From contig VGEB01000001.1 of assembly GCA_016869435.1 (NCBI GenBank), forward strand, positions 62,001-126,000: 64,000 nt of DNA, in the 5' to 3' direction. Shown here one piece after another: positions 45,841 to 54,460 of this stretch; positions within the stretch are counted from its first letter, which is position 1; the number at the start of each line of letters is the position of its first letter. The notes below the pieces were generated by a model. It searched no databases. It was given only the letters and a program-made list of their open reading frames with translations, and had not been told where the DNA came from. Source of the DNA: Alphaproteobacteria bacterium (GTDB lineage Bacteria > Pseudomonadota > Alphaproteobacteria > Rhizobiales > Beijerinckiaceae). The position numbers and the translations under genes were made by a program.

Positions 45841-46371
45841 ATGCCGCTTTACACGATCGACGGAATCGCCCCGCGCCTGCCCGCCCCCGGCCGGTTCTAC
45901 GTGGCGCCCGCCGCGCATGTCATCGGCCGTGTCGCCCTGGAGGAGGACGCCAATATCTGGTTCGGCTGCGTTCTGCGCGGCGACAATGAATGGATCACGA
46001 TCGGCGCGCGCACCAATATTCAGGAAAATAGCATCCTTCATACCGACATGGGCTTTCCTCTGGACATCGGGCCCGACTGCACGATCGGCCATGGCGTCAT
46101 TCTGCACAGTTGCACGATCGGGGAAGCGACGCTCATCGGCATGGGCGCGACGATCCTCAACGGCGCCAAGATCGGCGCGAATTGCCTCGTCGGCGCCAAT
46201 GCGCTGGTGACCGAAGGCAAGGAGTTTCCCGACTATTCGCTGATTGTCGGCTCGCCGGCCAAAGCGATCCGCACCCTCGGCGCGGACGCCCGCGCCCGCC
46301 ATCTCGACTCGGCGAAACATTATGTGGAGAACGGCCAGCGTTACGCGAAAGGGCTGACGCCGATCGGCTGA
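45841..46371 (+). CDS. Gamma-carbonic anhydrase family protein
   Basis: Left-handed beta-helix hexapeptides; IWFGCVLRGDNEWITIGARTNIQENSILHTD...CTIGHGVILHSCTIG. Confidence 0.93.
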   Translation: MPLYTIDGIAPRLPAPGRFYVAPAAHVIGRVALEEDANIWFGCVLRGDNEWITIGARTNIQENSILHTDMGFPLDIGPDCTIGHGVILHSCTIGEATLIGMGATILNGAKIGANCLVGANALVTEGKEFPDYSLIVGSPAKAIRTLGADARARHLDSAKHYVENGQRYAKGLTPIG

Positions 46372-46379
46372 GCCCCTCC

Positions 46380-47021
46380 TCACCGCGACACATAGAGCGG
46401 CGCGCTGGTCGGCGGAGCGATCGCCACCCAGGCGTTCTGATTATACTGCGACTGCCGCTTGACGAAGCGATAGGGAACGCGCGTCCAGGGTCGCATCTCG
46501 TCGGAGAGATTGTCGAGCACGAATTCGCCGCGGCTGGTCTTGACGGTCAGAACCGAATGGCCGTCGCCGTTCTTTTCCTTCACCACGGTAAGCAGCAGCG
46601 CCTGCCGGGGGAAACCTTCTTCGATCAGCATGCGGCGCTTCAGCAGGGCGAAATCCTCGCAGTCGCCCTTGCCGTCGCCCGGATAGTCCCACTGGTCGAC
46701 CGAGCCCCAATGATCCGAATCCGAAACCGGATCGATGTTCTTGTTCACCCAGGCGTTGATGCGCGCGATCTTGCGGTAGACGGCGCCGGTGAGTTCGACC
46801 TCCTGCGCCTCGGTTTCATCGTCCTGGCATTCGCCGCGGTAGCGCTGGCAGAAGTCCACCCAGCCGTACGGCACGCTGGTTTCGGACCCGATCGACGCCG
46901 ATGTCGCCGTCTCCGGTCCGGCGAAACTTTTCGCGTCGACCGCGACGAGCGCCGCGCCTGCAATCCCGAGAGCCATAATCGCCTTGCTGACAACGCCCAA
47001 CATAACCCGCCTCCGTGACAT
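46380..47021 (-). CDS. Transglutaminase-like cysteine peptidase (BTLCP family), secreted
   Basis: GDGKGDCEDFALLKRRMLIEEGFPRQALLLTVVKEKNGDGHSVLTVKTSRGEFVLDNLSDE catalytic Cys/His/Asp context. Confidence 0.9.
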   Translation of the reverse strand: MSRRRVMLGVVSKAIMALGIAGAALVAVDAKSFAGPETATSASIGSETSVPYGWVDFCQRYRGECQDDETEAQEVELTGAVYRKIARINAWVNKNIDPVSDSDHWGSVDQWDYPGDGKGDCEDFALLKRRMLIEEGFPRQALLLTVVKEKNGDGHSVLTVKTSRGEFVLDNLSDEMRPWTRVPYRFVKRQSQYNQNAWVAIAPPTSAPLYVSR

Positions 47022-47186
47022 GAGGCGAGGTTAGTTTTCTTGTTTTGCTGTCTATGAAAGTATTTATGCCGCATTTTACGCGGATGCGTTCAGATTTTCG
47101 CCGATCTCCAGTAAGTATAATTTTGCGCTACTGAACTCCATAAAATTTGATTTTTTCCAACATCATATTGGAAAAAAAGGATTTTT

Positions 47187-47270
47187 TATGCACACAGCGC
47201 TCGCCGCGGCCGCCCGCGCCCCGCCCCGAATTAAGCTTGGAAGAACGCCGGTTAACTTGCGCCGGTCCTG
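47187..47270 (+). CDS. Possible 27-aa leader ORF MHTALAAAARAPPRIKLGRTPVNLRRS
   Basis: ATG with upstream AAAGGA; start preceded by a 10-bp inverted repeat TTTTTTCCAA/TTGGAAAAAA. Confidence 0.2.
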
Positions 47271-47488
47271 AAGGTTAACGCGCCCGCTCGGTCCGTAATT
47301 TTTGTGCCGCGCGCGGCGGCGGCGCGCCTTCCGTGTGGCGCAAATCGGTCACAAGGTCTTATGCGCCCGATGCGGCGGGCACGGGGCGTCTCCGCCCTTC
47401 GAGGGAGAAGGTCGGATTGCGGACCTCTCCAGATCGCGTACGCAAATTCCGTCGGACGTTCGCGTCAAATTCAGCTTGATGACGCCTA

Positions 47489-47746
47489 TCACTCCACGTC
47501 GAAGGACGCGACTCCGGTCGGTTGGCCATTTTCGCCAAGCGTGATTTTTTCGATGCGGGCTTCGGCCTCGGCGAGAAGAGTCTCGCAGCGCGCCTGCAGC
47601 GCCTTGCCGCGGGCATAGAGCTTCACCGACTCGTCGAGCGACACGGCGCCCTTCTCGAGATCGCCGACGATGCGCTCGAGCTCCTGCATCGCCTGTTCGA
47701 ACGGCATCGTAACGATGTCTGCGGCGGCGTCCGGCTCCTGCGTCAT
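47489..47746 (-). CDS. xseB: Exodeoxyribonuclease VII small subunit
   Basis: MPFEQAMQELERIVGDLEKGAVSLDESVKLYARGKALQARCETLLAEAEARIEKI. Confidence 0.93.
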   Translation of the reverse strand: MTQEPDAAADIVTMPFEQAMQELERIVGDLEKGAVSLDESVKLYARGKALQARCETLLAEAEARIEKITLGENGQPTGVASFDVE

Positions 47747-47790
47747 GGCGCCTCTCATAGACCAGGCGCGCCTTTTTGGCTATGCGGCGC

Positions 47791-49191
47791 TCAGCGTTCA
47801 GCCGGTTCAGGGCGGCCGACGATACGCAGAATCTGTGGAAATTCTTCGCGCGTCCGGCGTTCGATCTCATCCAGCGCGTCATGGGCGTTTTGCACCGAAA
47901 CGGCGGCGTCAATTTGGCAATGGAAGTTGACGACAATGCCGCCGGCCGTCTGGCGAACCCGAACGTCTTGCACCCTTGCGAGCGGACGGGTCTGAGCGGC
48001 GACGCAGGCAAGCGCCGCTTCAATCGCGCCGGCAACCGCCGGATCGGCGGGTTGCGCTGCAAGCAAACGCATTTCGAGAGGTTCGATGTGGGTTTCGACT
48101 TCGGCGTCGGCCCCGAATTCGTCGCGCAATGCGCTTTCGAAATCGGCGGCGACGGCGTGCGCGCGGCCGAGCGGCATGGCGCCGTCGAGTTCAATGTCGA
48201 CGCCGATCGACAGGCGCCCGTCGATCCGCTGAGCGATGACATGATGGGCGTGTATATGTCGGCGCGCGCCAACCAGCAGAATGCGCTCCATGACCGTTTC
48301 GTCGTCGAGCGCCCGCGGCTCGAACGCAAGCGTGACGCGGGCGCGCGGCGTCACCTCGGCGATCGCTTCGGCCACGGCTGATTTGATTCGCGCCGCCTGC
48401 TCCACGCGCAGTCCCCGTGCAACGCCGATTGTCGCCTCGCCGACAATGTCCGGGCCGATGGTGCGCAGCCGCAGCGAATCTATGGCGATGACGCCCGGCA
48501 CGTCGGCGATCGCTCGCTGCAGGTGCGGCGCAAGTTCGCGTGGCGCCGCGTCGAGCAGCGTGTCGATGGTGCGTCGGCCCAGCCGAAAACCGGCGACCGC
48601 AATAAATGCGGCGACGCCGAAGGCGGCAAGCGCGTCGCCGCGCTCGAACCCGTAATGCGCCGCAACGAGACCCAATAGCACCAGCGTCGACGAAACCAGA
48701 TCGCTCGCAAAATGCAGCGCGTCTGCGGCGAGCGCGTCGCTGCCTTCGGCCCTAGCAATTCGGCTCAACTGACGGGAGCGCACGTAATCGACGGCGATGG
48801 AGACGACGAGAACGCCATAAATCGGCCAATCCACGTCGATTTCGACATTCTTCTCATGGAGCCGCCGCCATGCCTCGGCGACGACGAACACGGCAAGGCC
48901 GAAGAGGAAGCCGGTCTCGATCAGCGCCGCCAGCGCCTCATATTTGCCATGGCCGTAGTGATGTTCTTCGTCCGCTGGCTTTTCCGCTTCACGCACCGCA
49001 AAAAAAGTCAGCGCCGTCGCGCCCGTATCAACGAAGGCGTGGCCGGATTCCGACAGCAGCGCCAGCGATCCCGACCATAGGCCGGCGGCGAGCTTCGCGA
49101 CTGCGAGAATAGCGCTCGCGGCTATCGAAGCCTTGGCTGCCCCGAGCTTAACGCTCGTCGCCGCTCTCGGAAGGGCTTTGGTCTCGGTCAC
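47791..49191 (-). CDS. Cation diffusion facilitator family transporter with extended C-terminal region
   Basis: SESGHAFVDTGATALTFFAVREAEKPADEEHHYGHGKYEALAALIE metal-binding TM motifs; LHFASDLVSS; about 170-aa extra C-terminal region. Confidence 0.9.
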   Translation of the reverse strand: MTETKALPRAATSVKLGAAKASIAASAILAVAKLAAGLWSGSLALLSESGHAFVDTGATALTFFAVREAEKPADEEHHYGHGKYEALAALIETGFLFGLAVFVVAEAWRRLHEKNVEIDVDWPIYGVLVVSIAVDYVRSRQLSRIARAEGSDALAADALHFASDLVSSTLVLLGLVAAHYGFERGDALAAFGVAAFIAVAGFRLGRRTIDTLLDAAPRELAPHLQRAIADVPGVIAIDSLRLRTIGPDIVGEATIGVARGLRVEQAARIKSAVAEAIAEVTPRARVTLAFEPRALDDETVMERILLVGARRHIHAHHVIAQRIDGRLSIGVDIELDGAMPLGRAHAVAADFESALRDEFGADAEVETHIEPLEMRLLAAQPADPAVAGAIEAALACVAAQTRPLARVQDVRVRQTAGGIVVNFHCQIDAAVSVQNAHDALDEIERRTREEFPQILRIVGRPEPAER

Positions 49192-49302
49192 CGAACCGCG
49201 CCACTCTATTTCAGTGAACGTTAGCCTCTAGCAAGCGGCCGGTCAGGGCGCAAACCGACGCCGTGCTAAAACTATGGCCGAACCATCAGACAGGAGCCGC
49301 AT

Positions 49303-49743
49303 ATGAAATTTCTGCACGCGATGATTCGGGTCGGCGACCTTGACCGTTCGCTCGGCTTCTTTTGCGACGTGCTCGGAATGAAGGAGGTGCGTCGCACGCA
49401 GAACGAGAAGGGGCGCTACACCCTCGTCTATCTTGCGGCGCCTGACGACGCCGCCGAAGCCAAGGAAAAGCACGCGCCGCTTGTCGAACTCACCTACAAT
49501 TGGGACGAGCATGAATATGCGGGTGGGCGGAACTTCGGCCACCTCGCTTTCGCCGTGGAGAATATTTACGAAGTCTGCGCGCGTCTCCAGGCGGCCGGCG
49601 TGACGATCAATCGGCCGCCGCGAGACGGCCACATGGCCTTCGTGCGATCGCCGGACGACATCTCCATCGAACTGCTTCAGAAAGGCGCGCCGCTGCCGCC
49701 AATCGAGCCCTGGGCTTCGGCGCCAAATGTTGGCGCGTGGTAA
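49303..49743 (+). CDS. gloA: Lactoylglutathione lyase
   Basis: [31 protein letters not shown]...[14 protein letters not shown]. Confidence 0.93.
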   Translation: MKFLHAMIRVGDLDRSLGFFCDVLGMKEVRRTQNEKGRYTLVYLAAPDDAAEAKEKHAPLVELTYNWDEHEYAGGRNFGHLAFAVENIYEVCARLQAAGVTINRPPRDGHMAFVRSPDDISIELLQKGAPLPPIEPWASAPNVGAW

Positions 49744-50048
49744 AGTTTTGCGGCGCCGCGCGTTCTATTGCGTCGCAGCTACGAATTTTTTGGCCGCCGG
49801 GAACGATTGCTGTGGCCATGAGTTGAGTCAAAGGCCGAGCTGTGGCCTCAGCGCGGCCAATCGATATGTTGTTGATGTGCTGACGAACTTTCGTCGCGAA
49901 CCTGTCACGGCTTTCAGATAGAAGCGCGGCGGGCGTCGCTCTCGAGCAGGGGTCGGCTTTTGACGTCGACCGTCGTGTTCGCCAGCTATTAAAATCCCGT
50001 CCGGAATTCGGATGGGGGATTTTCACCAATTTTCTATAAAGATTCTGT

Positions 50049-50090
50049 TCAGCTTGAACCGATAGCTTGTCAGCTTAAACCGATAGCTTG
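50049..50090. repeat. 21-bp tandem direct repeat x2 (TCAGCTTGAACCGATAGCTTG / TCAGCTTAAACCGATAGCTTG)
   Basis: One mismatch between adjacent units. Confidence 0.9.
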
Positions 50091-50130
50091 ACGGCAGAAG
50101 ATGCGGTCGTTGAGACGCCAATAAGAAAAC

Positions 50131-50556
50131 ATGTCGCGGATGGTCCGCGGCCAAAAAAATGAAATGGGGCTGGAGTTCAAGGGCGGAGGAGACGTCATGC
50201 TCATCCTGGATTTGATCAATTCCTGCTCTAACGACAAGGTCGCGCAAGCAGCGCTGGCCTGCATCGGCGGCCAATTCGCCGAACGCGTGCGAGCGGCCGC
50301 CGGGGTGAAAGGCCTGAGCGTGGGCAAATTCGTCGTGCTGGCGGTGCGCGACTATGCAAGCCGGTCCGATGAAGCGGCGCAGGAGGCGCTTCGCGTCAAA
50401 GTCGTTCGCGACGACCAGCCTTTGCTCCGCGGGCTGCGCGAGGTGCTCGAAGCGGCGCTTGAACGCGACCCCTTCTTCGTGGACGGCGAGGCCATGTCGG
50501 CGACGCCACCCTATGCATTCAGCGCCGCGCGGGAGAATGCGCTGCGATATCACTGA
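50131..50556 (+). CDS. Conserved hypothetical protein
   Basis: ORF with MLILDLINSCSNDKVAQAALACIGGQFAERVRAAAGVKGLSVGKFVVLAVRDYA; internal starts possible. Confidence 0.6.
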   Translation: MSRMVRGQKNEMGLEFKGGGDVMLILDLINSCSNDKVAQAALACIGGQFAERVRAAAGVKGLSVGKFVVLAVRDYASRSDEAAQEALRVKVVRDDQPLLRGLREVLEAALERDPFFVDGEAMSATPPYAFSAARENALRYH

Positions 50557-50679
50557 TTGTCCAATCGAACTGACACTCCTCTTTAACGAGTGATGGCGAC
50601 GTGGCTGCCGCACCGTCGCCATCTGTATTTTTGCGCCTAAATGAGAAGTAGCCCAACCTGTCTTGCTTGACTGTGGCTG

Positions 50680-51348
50680 ATGCATTTCCTCGATCAGGCG
50701 CAAATCGCCTCCATACTTGCGACGTACGGCTACTGGGCGATTTTTCTTGTCATCGCCCTGGAGAGCGCCGGCATTCCCTTGCCTGGCGAAACCATGCTGG
50801 TCGGCGCAGCGATTGTGGCGCGGCTGTCTGGGACGATCGACATCGAAAATGTCGTTGTCGCTGCTGCGGCCGGCGCCATCGTTGGAGACAATGTCGGCTA
50901 TTGGCTCGGGCGGGAGTTCGGCACCAAGCTGCTTGAGCGTTACGGCCATTATGTGGGTCTTGGGGTGGAGAAGTTGCGCTTAGGTCAATATCTCTTCTAC
51001 CGCTGGGGCGGCGCCATCGTCTTTTTCGGGCGATTCTTCGCTTTGCTGCGCATTCTCGCGGCCTCCCTCGCCGGCGCCAATCATCTGCCGCCGGGCCGCT
51101 TCTTTATCTACAACGCGACGGGCGGCGTCGTTTGGGCCTGCGTCTTCGGTTTCGGCGCTTATTTCCTGACGGCCGGCTTTGAAAAAATCAAAGGCCCAAT
51201 TGCGGCGGCGCTCGCATGCGGCCTCGCGCTCGGACTGTTCATCCTTTGGCGCTACTACAAGCGACATGAGGCGCGGCTGATGCGCGAAGCCGACGCTGTG
51301 CTGAGCCAGCGCGCTAGCCGAAACGCGCGCCCATCCGCGCATCGATGA
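50680..51348 (+). CDS. DedA family membrane protein
   Basis: ESAGIPLPGETMLVGAAIVA; VGDNVGYWLGREFG; FGRFFALLRILAASLAGANHL. Confidence 0.93.
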   Translation: MHFLDQAQIASILATYGYWAIFLVIALESAGIPLPGETMLVGAAIVARLSGTIDIENVVVAAAAGAIVGDNVGYWLGREFGTKLLERYGHYVGLGVEKLRLGQYLFYRWGGAIVFFGRFFALLRILAASLAGANHLPPGRFFIYNATGGVVWACVFGFGAYFLTAGFEKIKGPIAAALACGLALGLFILWRYYKRHEARLMREADAVLSQRASRNARPSAHR

Positions 51349-51805
51349 GCGCGCGAGTGAGATTGCGCGCCAGTTCCGCCTTTTGATCCGGGCCAAGAAA
51401 GGCGCCGATCTCGACGCTTTCGCCTCGCGAGACCAGTTCGACCCGCTCGGTGCCGAATTCTTCATGCACCGTCTGCTTGAGCCGCACCCAGGAGGGATTG
51501 AACCGCCATTCTCTGCGCTGGCCGCGCGCGCCGATTTGCGCGAAAACGAGTTCGAGCGGCGTGAGGTCGAGCGTCTCATGGCTGCGCGCGGCGCGGAAGC
51601 TCAGGCGGAAGGCGAAATAGAGTCCGAGCGCGTCAAGGCCCATGAAACCGGCGACCGGCCAGGCCCCCATGAAAAAGAAAGGTAGCGCAAACAGGACCTG
51701 GCCGAGACAGAATATCAGGATGAAAAGATAGAAAGCGTGCGGCGTCATCGACCGGTGCGGCGTCAGCCGCGCTTTGTAAATTTTCCGCTCGAAGGGGTCG
51801 GACAT
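51314..51805 (-). CDS. DUF2244 domain-containing membrane protein
   Basis: Two TM helices then RSHETLDLTPLELVFAQIGARGQRREWRFNPSWVRL; next to nth. Confidence 0.8.
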   Translation of the reverse strand: MSDPFERKIYKARLTPHRSMTPHAFYLFILIFCLGQVLFALPFFFMGAWPVAGFMGLDALGLYFAFRLSFRAARSHETLDLTPLELVFAQIGARGQRREWRFNPSWVRLKQTVHEEFGTERVELVSRGESVEIGAFLGPDQKAELARNLTRALIDARMGARFG

Positions 51806-51855
51806 TTCTCCTGCCGGCGCTTTCTCCCTCAGATTCTAAAAGTTATAACGCGCCG

Positions 51856-52557
51856 ATGGCGGAAACAAACACTTCAAACGCGCGTGTCCCCAAGAGAGCG
51901 CGACCTCGCCGGCGGCCGGCGCCCGCCGACGCCGCCCGCATCGAGGAGATTTTCGCGCGTCTATCAGCCGCAAACCCTGCGCCGAAGAGCGAACTCAATT
52001 ACAAAAACCCCTTCACCCTCCTCGTCGCCGTCGTGCTGTCGGCGCAAGCGACCGACGCGGGCGTCAACAAGGCGACGCCGGCGCTGTTCAAGCTCGCCGA
52101 CACACCCGCCAAGATGGCGGCGCTCGGCGAAGAGCGCGTGCGCGACCTCATCAAGACGATCGGCCTTTTTCGCGCCAAGGCGAAAAATGTCGTCGCCCTC
52201 TCGCGATTGCTCGTTGAACGCCATGGCGGCGAAGTTCCGCGCACGCGCGAGGAGCTGACGGCGCTCCCCGGCGTCGGCCGCAAGACCGCGAATGTCGTGC
52301 TCAACGTCGCCTTCCATGAGCCGGTGATCGCGGTGGATACGCATATCTTTCGAGTCTCCAACCGGCTGCCGCTCGCGACAGGCAAGACGCCGGAAGAGGT
52401 CGAAGCCGGACTCGAAAAGATCGTGCCGCAGAAATATCTGCTGCACGCCCATCACTGGCTCATCTTGCACGGACGCTATGTGTGCAAAGCGCGCAAGCCC
52501 GAATGTCCGCGCTGCATCATCGCCGATCTGTGCCGGTTCAAGGCGAAGACAATTTAG
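51856..52557 (+). CDS. nth: Endonuclease III
   Basis: LTALPGVGRKTANVVLNVAFHEPVIAVDTHIFRVSNRL HhH-GPD; C-terminal Fe-S CKARKPECPRCIIADLC. Confidence 0.96.
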   Translation: MAETNTSNARVPKRARPRRRPAPADAARIEEIFARLSAANPAPKSELNYKNPFTLLVAVVLSAQATDAGVNKATPALFKLADTPAKMAALGEERVRDLIKTIGLFRAKAKNVVALSRLLVERHGGEVPRTREELTALPGVGRKTANVVLNVAFHEPVIAVDTHIFRVSNRLPLATGKTPEEVEAGLEKIVPQKYLLHAHHWLILHGRYVCKARKPECPRCIIADLCRFKAKTI

Positions 52558-52669
52558 TTTTTGATCCCTCTCCCATTCGGCAATGAGGACAAAGTCACAG
52601 ACGCGCGTCGGCCGCCGTGGAATTTTCGACTGAAGCCGAAGGGGCGAACGCAGTCGGAGAGGAACCGTT

Positions 52670-52789
52670 ATGAACTACAAAATGGCGATCATTATTATGG
52701 GCGGCCTGCTGTTTGTCGCCGCCATGATCCCCTATGCCTACACGCCGCGATGCACGACCGCGGAATGCACGCCGGAGCGTCCGTATTGA
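52670..52789 (+). CDS. Small ORF, 39-aa membrane/secreted peptide MNYKMAIIIMGGLLFVAAMIPYAYTPRCTTAECTPERPY
   Basis: AGAGGA ribosome-binding site upstream; single hydrophobic segment and CTTAEC motif; below the ORF track cutoff. Confidence 0.5.
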   Translation: MNYKMAIIIMGGLLFVAAMIPYAYTPRCTTAECTPERPY

Positions 52790-52844
52790 TCGCCCAATCG
52801 TAGCGAGACGCCTGCCGGGCAGGCGCCTCGGGATGCTCTTGGCC

Positions 52845-53357
52845 TTAATTGACCTGGCAGGTCGACTCATATTTTCCGCAGGCCCTGGCGTCGCCCCTGT
52901 CGCAACTCTGTTTCCAGGCGCGGCAGCCCGGCTTTTTCCACGGCTGGCTTTCAAATTCGCCGGAACGCTTGCGCACCGGGACGCAATTATCGGTTTCCGG
53001 AACCTGCCGCGTGCCGGGCGGGCAACCATGCATCGAGTGGCCTTCCTCGCCGCGCGCCGGCCGTTGCCGCTGGCCGCTGTCCACGCAGAATTTTTGGGAA
53101 ATGGAGCAACTCACCCTCCCGCCTTCCCGGCAGGTAGACACGGCGGGCTGATAATGGACGGCGCTGCGTCCATAATTCGCCTCAAGCCTTCGAACCTCCA
53201 CAAGTCCCTTGTTGTTGGCTTTTGAAAGCGCCTCCTCTCTGGAATAGCCGCTGGCCGAAGCCTGCAACACGCCGCAGAACGCAAAGGCGCTTTCAGAAAG
53301 AGAAACCATCGAAAGAACCGTTATGGTCGAGATAGCCCCAAGATGTCTCAGTTTCAT
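52845..53357 (-). CDS. Secreted cysteine-rich protein of unknown function
   Basis: MKLRHLGAISTITVLSMVSLSESAFAF signal peptide; multiple Cys including CREGGRVSC and CRAWKQSCDRGDARACGKYESTC. Confidence 0.7.
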   Translation of the reverse strand: MKLRHLGAISTITVLSMVSLSESAFAFCGVLQASASGYSREEALSKANNKGLVEVRRLEANYGRSAVHYQPAVSTCREGGRVSCSISQKFCVDSGQRQRPARGEEGHSMHGCPPGTRQVPETDNCVPVRKRSGEFESQPWKKPGCRAWKQSCDRGDARACGKYESTCQVN

Positions 53358-53466
53358 GCCGCCCCCTTTTCGCCCCAGCTCAGGCTAAGCATGGCGCAGG
53401 GCGAAAGATAGAGGGCGCGAAAAATTTATCGGGAGGCGTTTGCAGGCGCAGCATTGCCGATCGATC

Positions 53467-54315
53467 CTAAGACAATGCTTTCCCCAGCCGCCCAGCCAAA
53501 TCCTGGATATATTGCCAAGCGACGCGGCCTGAACGCCCGCCGCGCGTGATCGACCATTCCAGCGCTTCGGCGCGGATCGTCGCCTCGGGCGCATTCAGGC
53601 CAAAACGGTCGGCGTAGCCGAAGACCATCGCCAGATAGTCGTCCTGGCTGCAGTTGTGAAAGCCGATCCACAGTCCGAAGCGATCTGAGAGCGAGATTTT
53701 CTCTTCGATCGCCTCGCCCGGATGTATCGCCGTCGCGCTTTCATTCTCCATCATGTCGCGCGGCAGCAAATGGCGACGATTCGACGTGGCGTAAAAGAGC
53801 ACATTGTCTGGCCGTCCTTCGACGCCGCCTTCAAGAGCGGTCTTGAGCGCCTTGTAGCTCGTCTCTGCGCCGTCGAAGGAAAGGTCGTCGCAAAAGACAA
53901 TGAAGCGGAACGGCGCCGGCGCCAGTTCGCCGAGAAGCGCCGGCAGCGCCTCGATATCCTCGCGATGGATTTCGATGAGCTTCAGCCCCTTGTCGGCGAG
54001 CGCGCCGTGGACGGATTTCACCAGCGAAGATTTGCCCATGCCGCGCGCGCCCCACAACAGCGCGTTGTTGGCGGGGAGGCCCAGCGCGAAGCGGCTGGTG
54101 TTGGCGAAGAGCATGTCGCGCTGGCGGTCGACGCCCTTGAGCAACGCGAGATCGACCCGGTTGACGCGGGCGACGGGATGGAACGCGCCGCCAGCCGCGC
54201 GCCAGACGAAGGCCTCGGCGGCGGCGAAGTCGGGGGCTTCAGGATTGGGCGGCGCCAATCGCTCCAACGCGCCGGCGATGCGCGCGAGCAACTGCGTGAC
54301 ATCCTCTTGCGACAT
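53467..54315 (-). CDS. DUF815 family AAA ATPase
   Basis: LPANNALLWGARGMGKSSLVKSVHGAL; FCDDLSFDGAETSYKALKTALEGG; YATSNRRHLLPRDMMEN. Confidence 0.9.
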   Translation of the reverse strand: MSQEDVTQLLARIAGALERLAPPNPEAPDFAAAEAFVWRAAGGAFHPVARVNRVDLALLKGVDRQRDMLFANTSRFALGLPANNALLWGARGMGKSSLVKSVHGALADKGLKLIEIHREDIEALPALLGELAPAPFRFIVFCDDLSFDGAETSYKALKTALEGGVEGRPDNVLFYATSNRRHLLPRDMMENESATAIHPGEAIEEKISLSDRFGLWIGFHNCSQDDYLAMVFGYADRFGLNAPEATIRAEALEWSITRGGRSGRVAWQYIQDLAGRLGKALS

Positions 54316-54362
54316 GATCCTCCTCGACTAATTTTTCCGACAATTCCAAGCAGCTTCCTCAT

Positions 54363-54437
54363 CCTTCGAGACGCTCGCTTCGCGAGTTCGTTGAGCGGAA
54401 GGCCCGTCTGGAGCGCCCGCAGGGCGCATCTCGAAGG
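54363..54437. repeat. Palindromic intergenic repeat
   Basis: CCTTCGAGA (54363-54371) / TCTCGAAGG (54429-54437) with internal GCGCCC-GCA-GGGCGC hairpin. Confidence 0.8.
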
Positions 54438-54460
54438 ACGAGGGTCCGGCTCCTTTTCCA

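Noticed and set aside
46110-47018. 302-aa plus-strand ORF overlapping the carbonic anhydrase end and the transglutaminase-like gene
   Set aside because: Out of frame with recognised proteins and largely antisense
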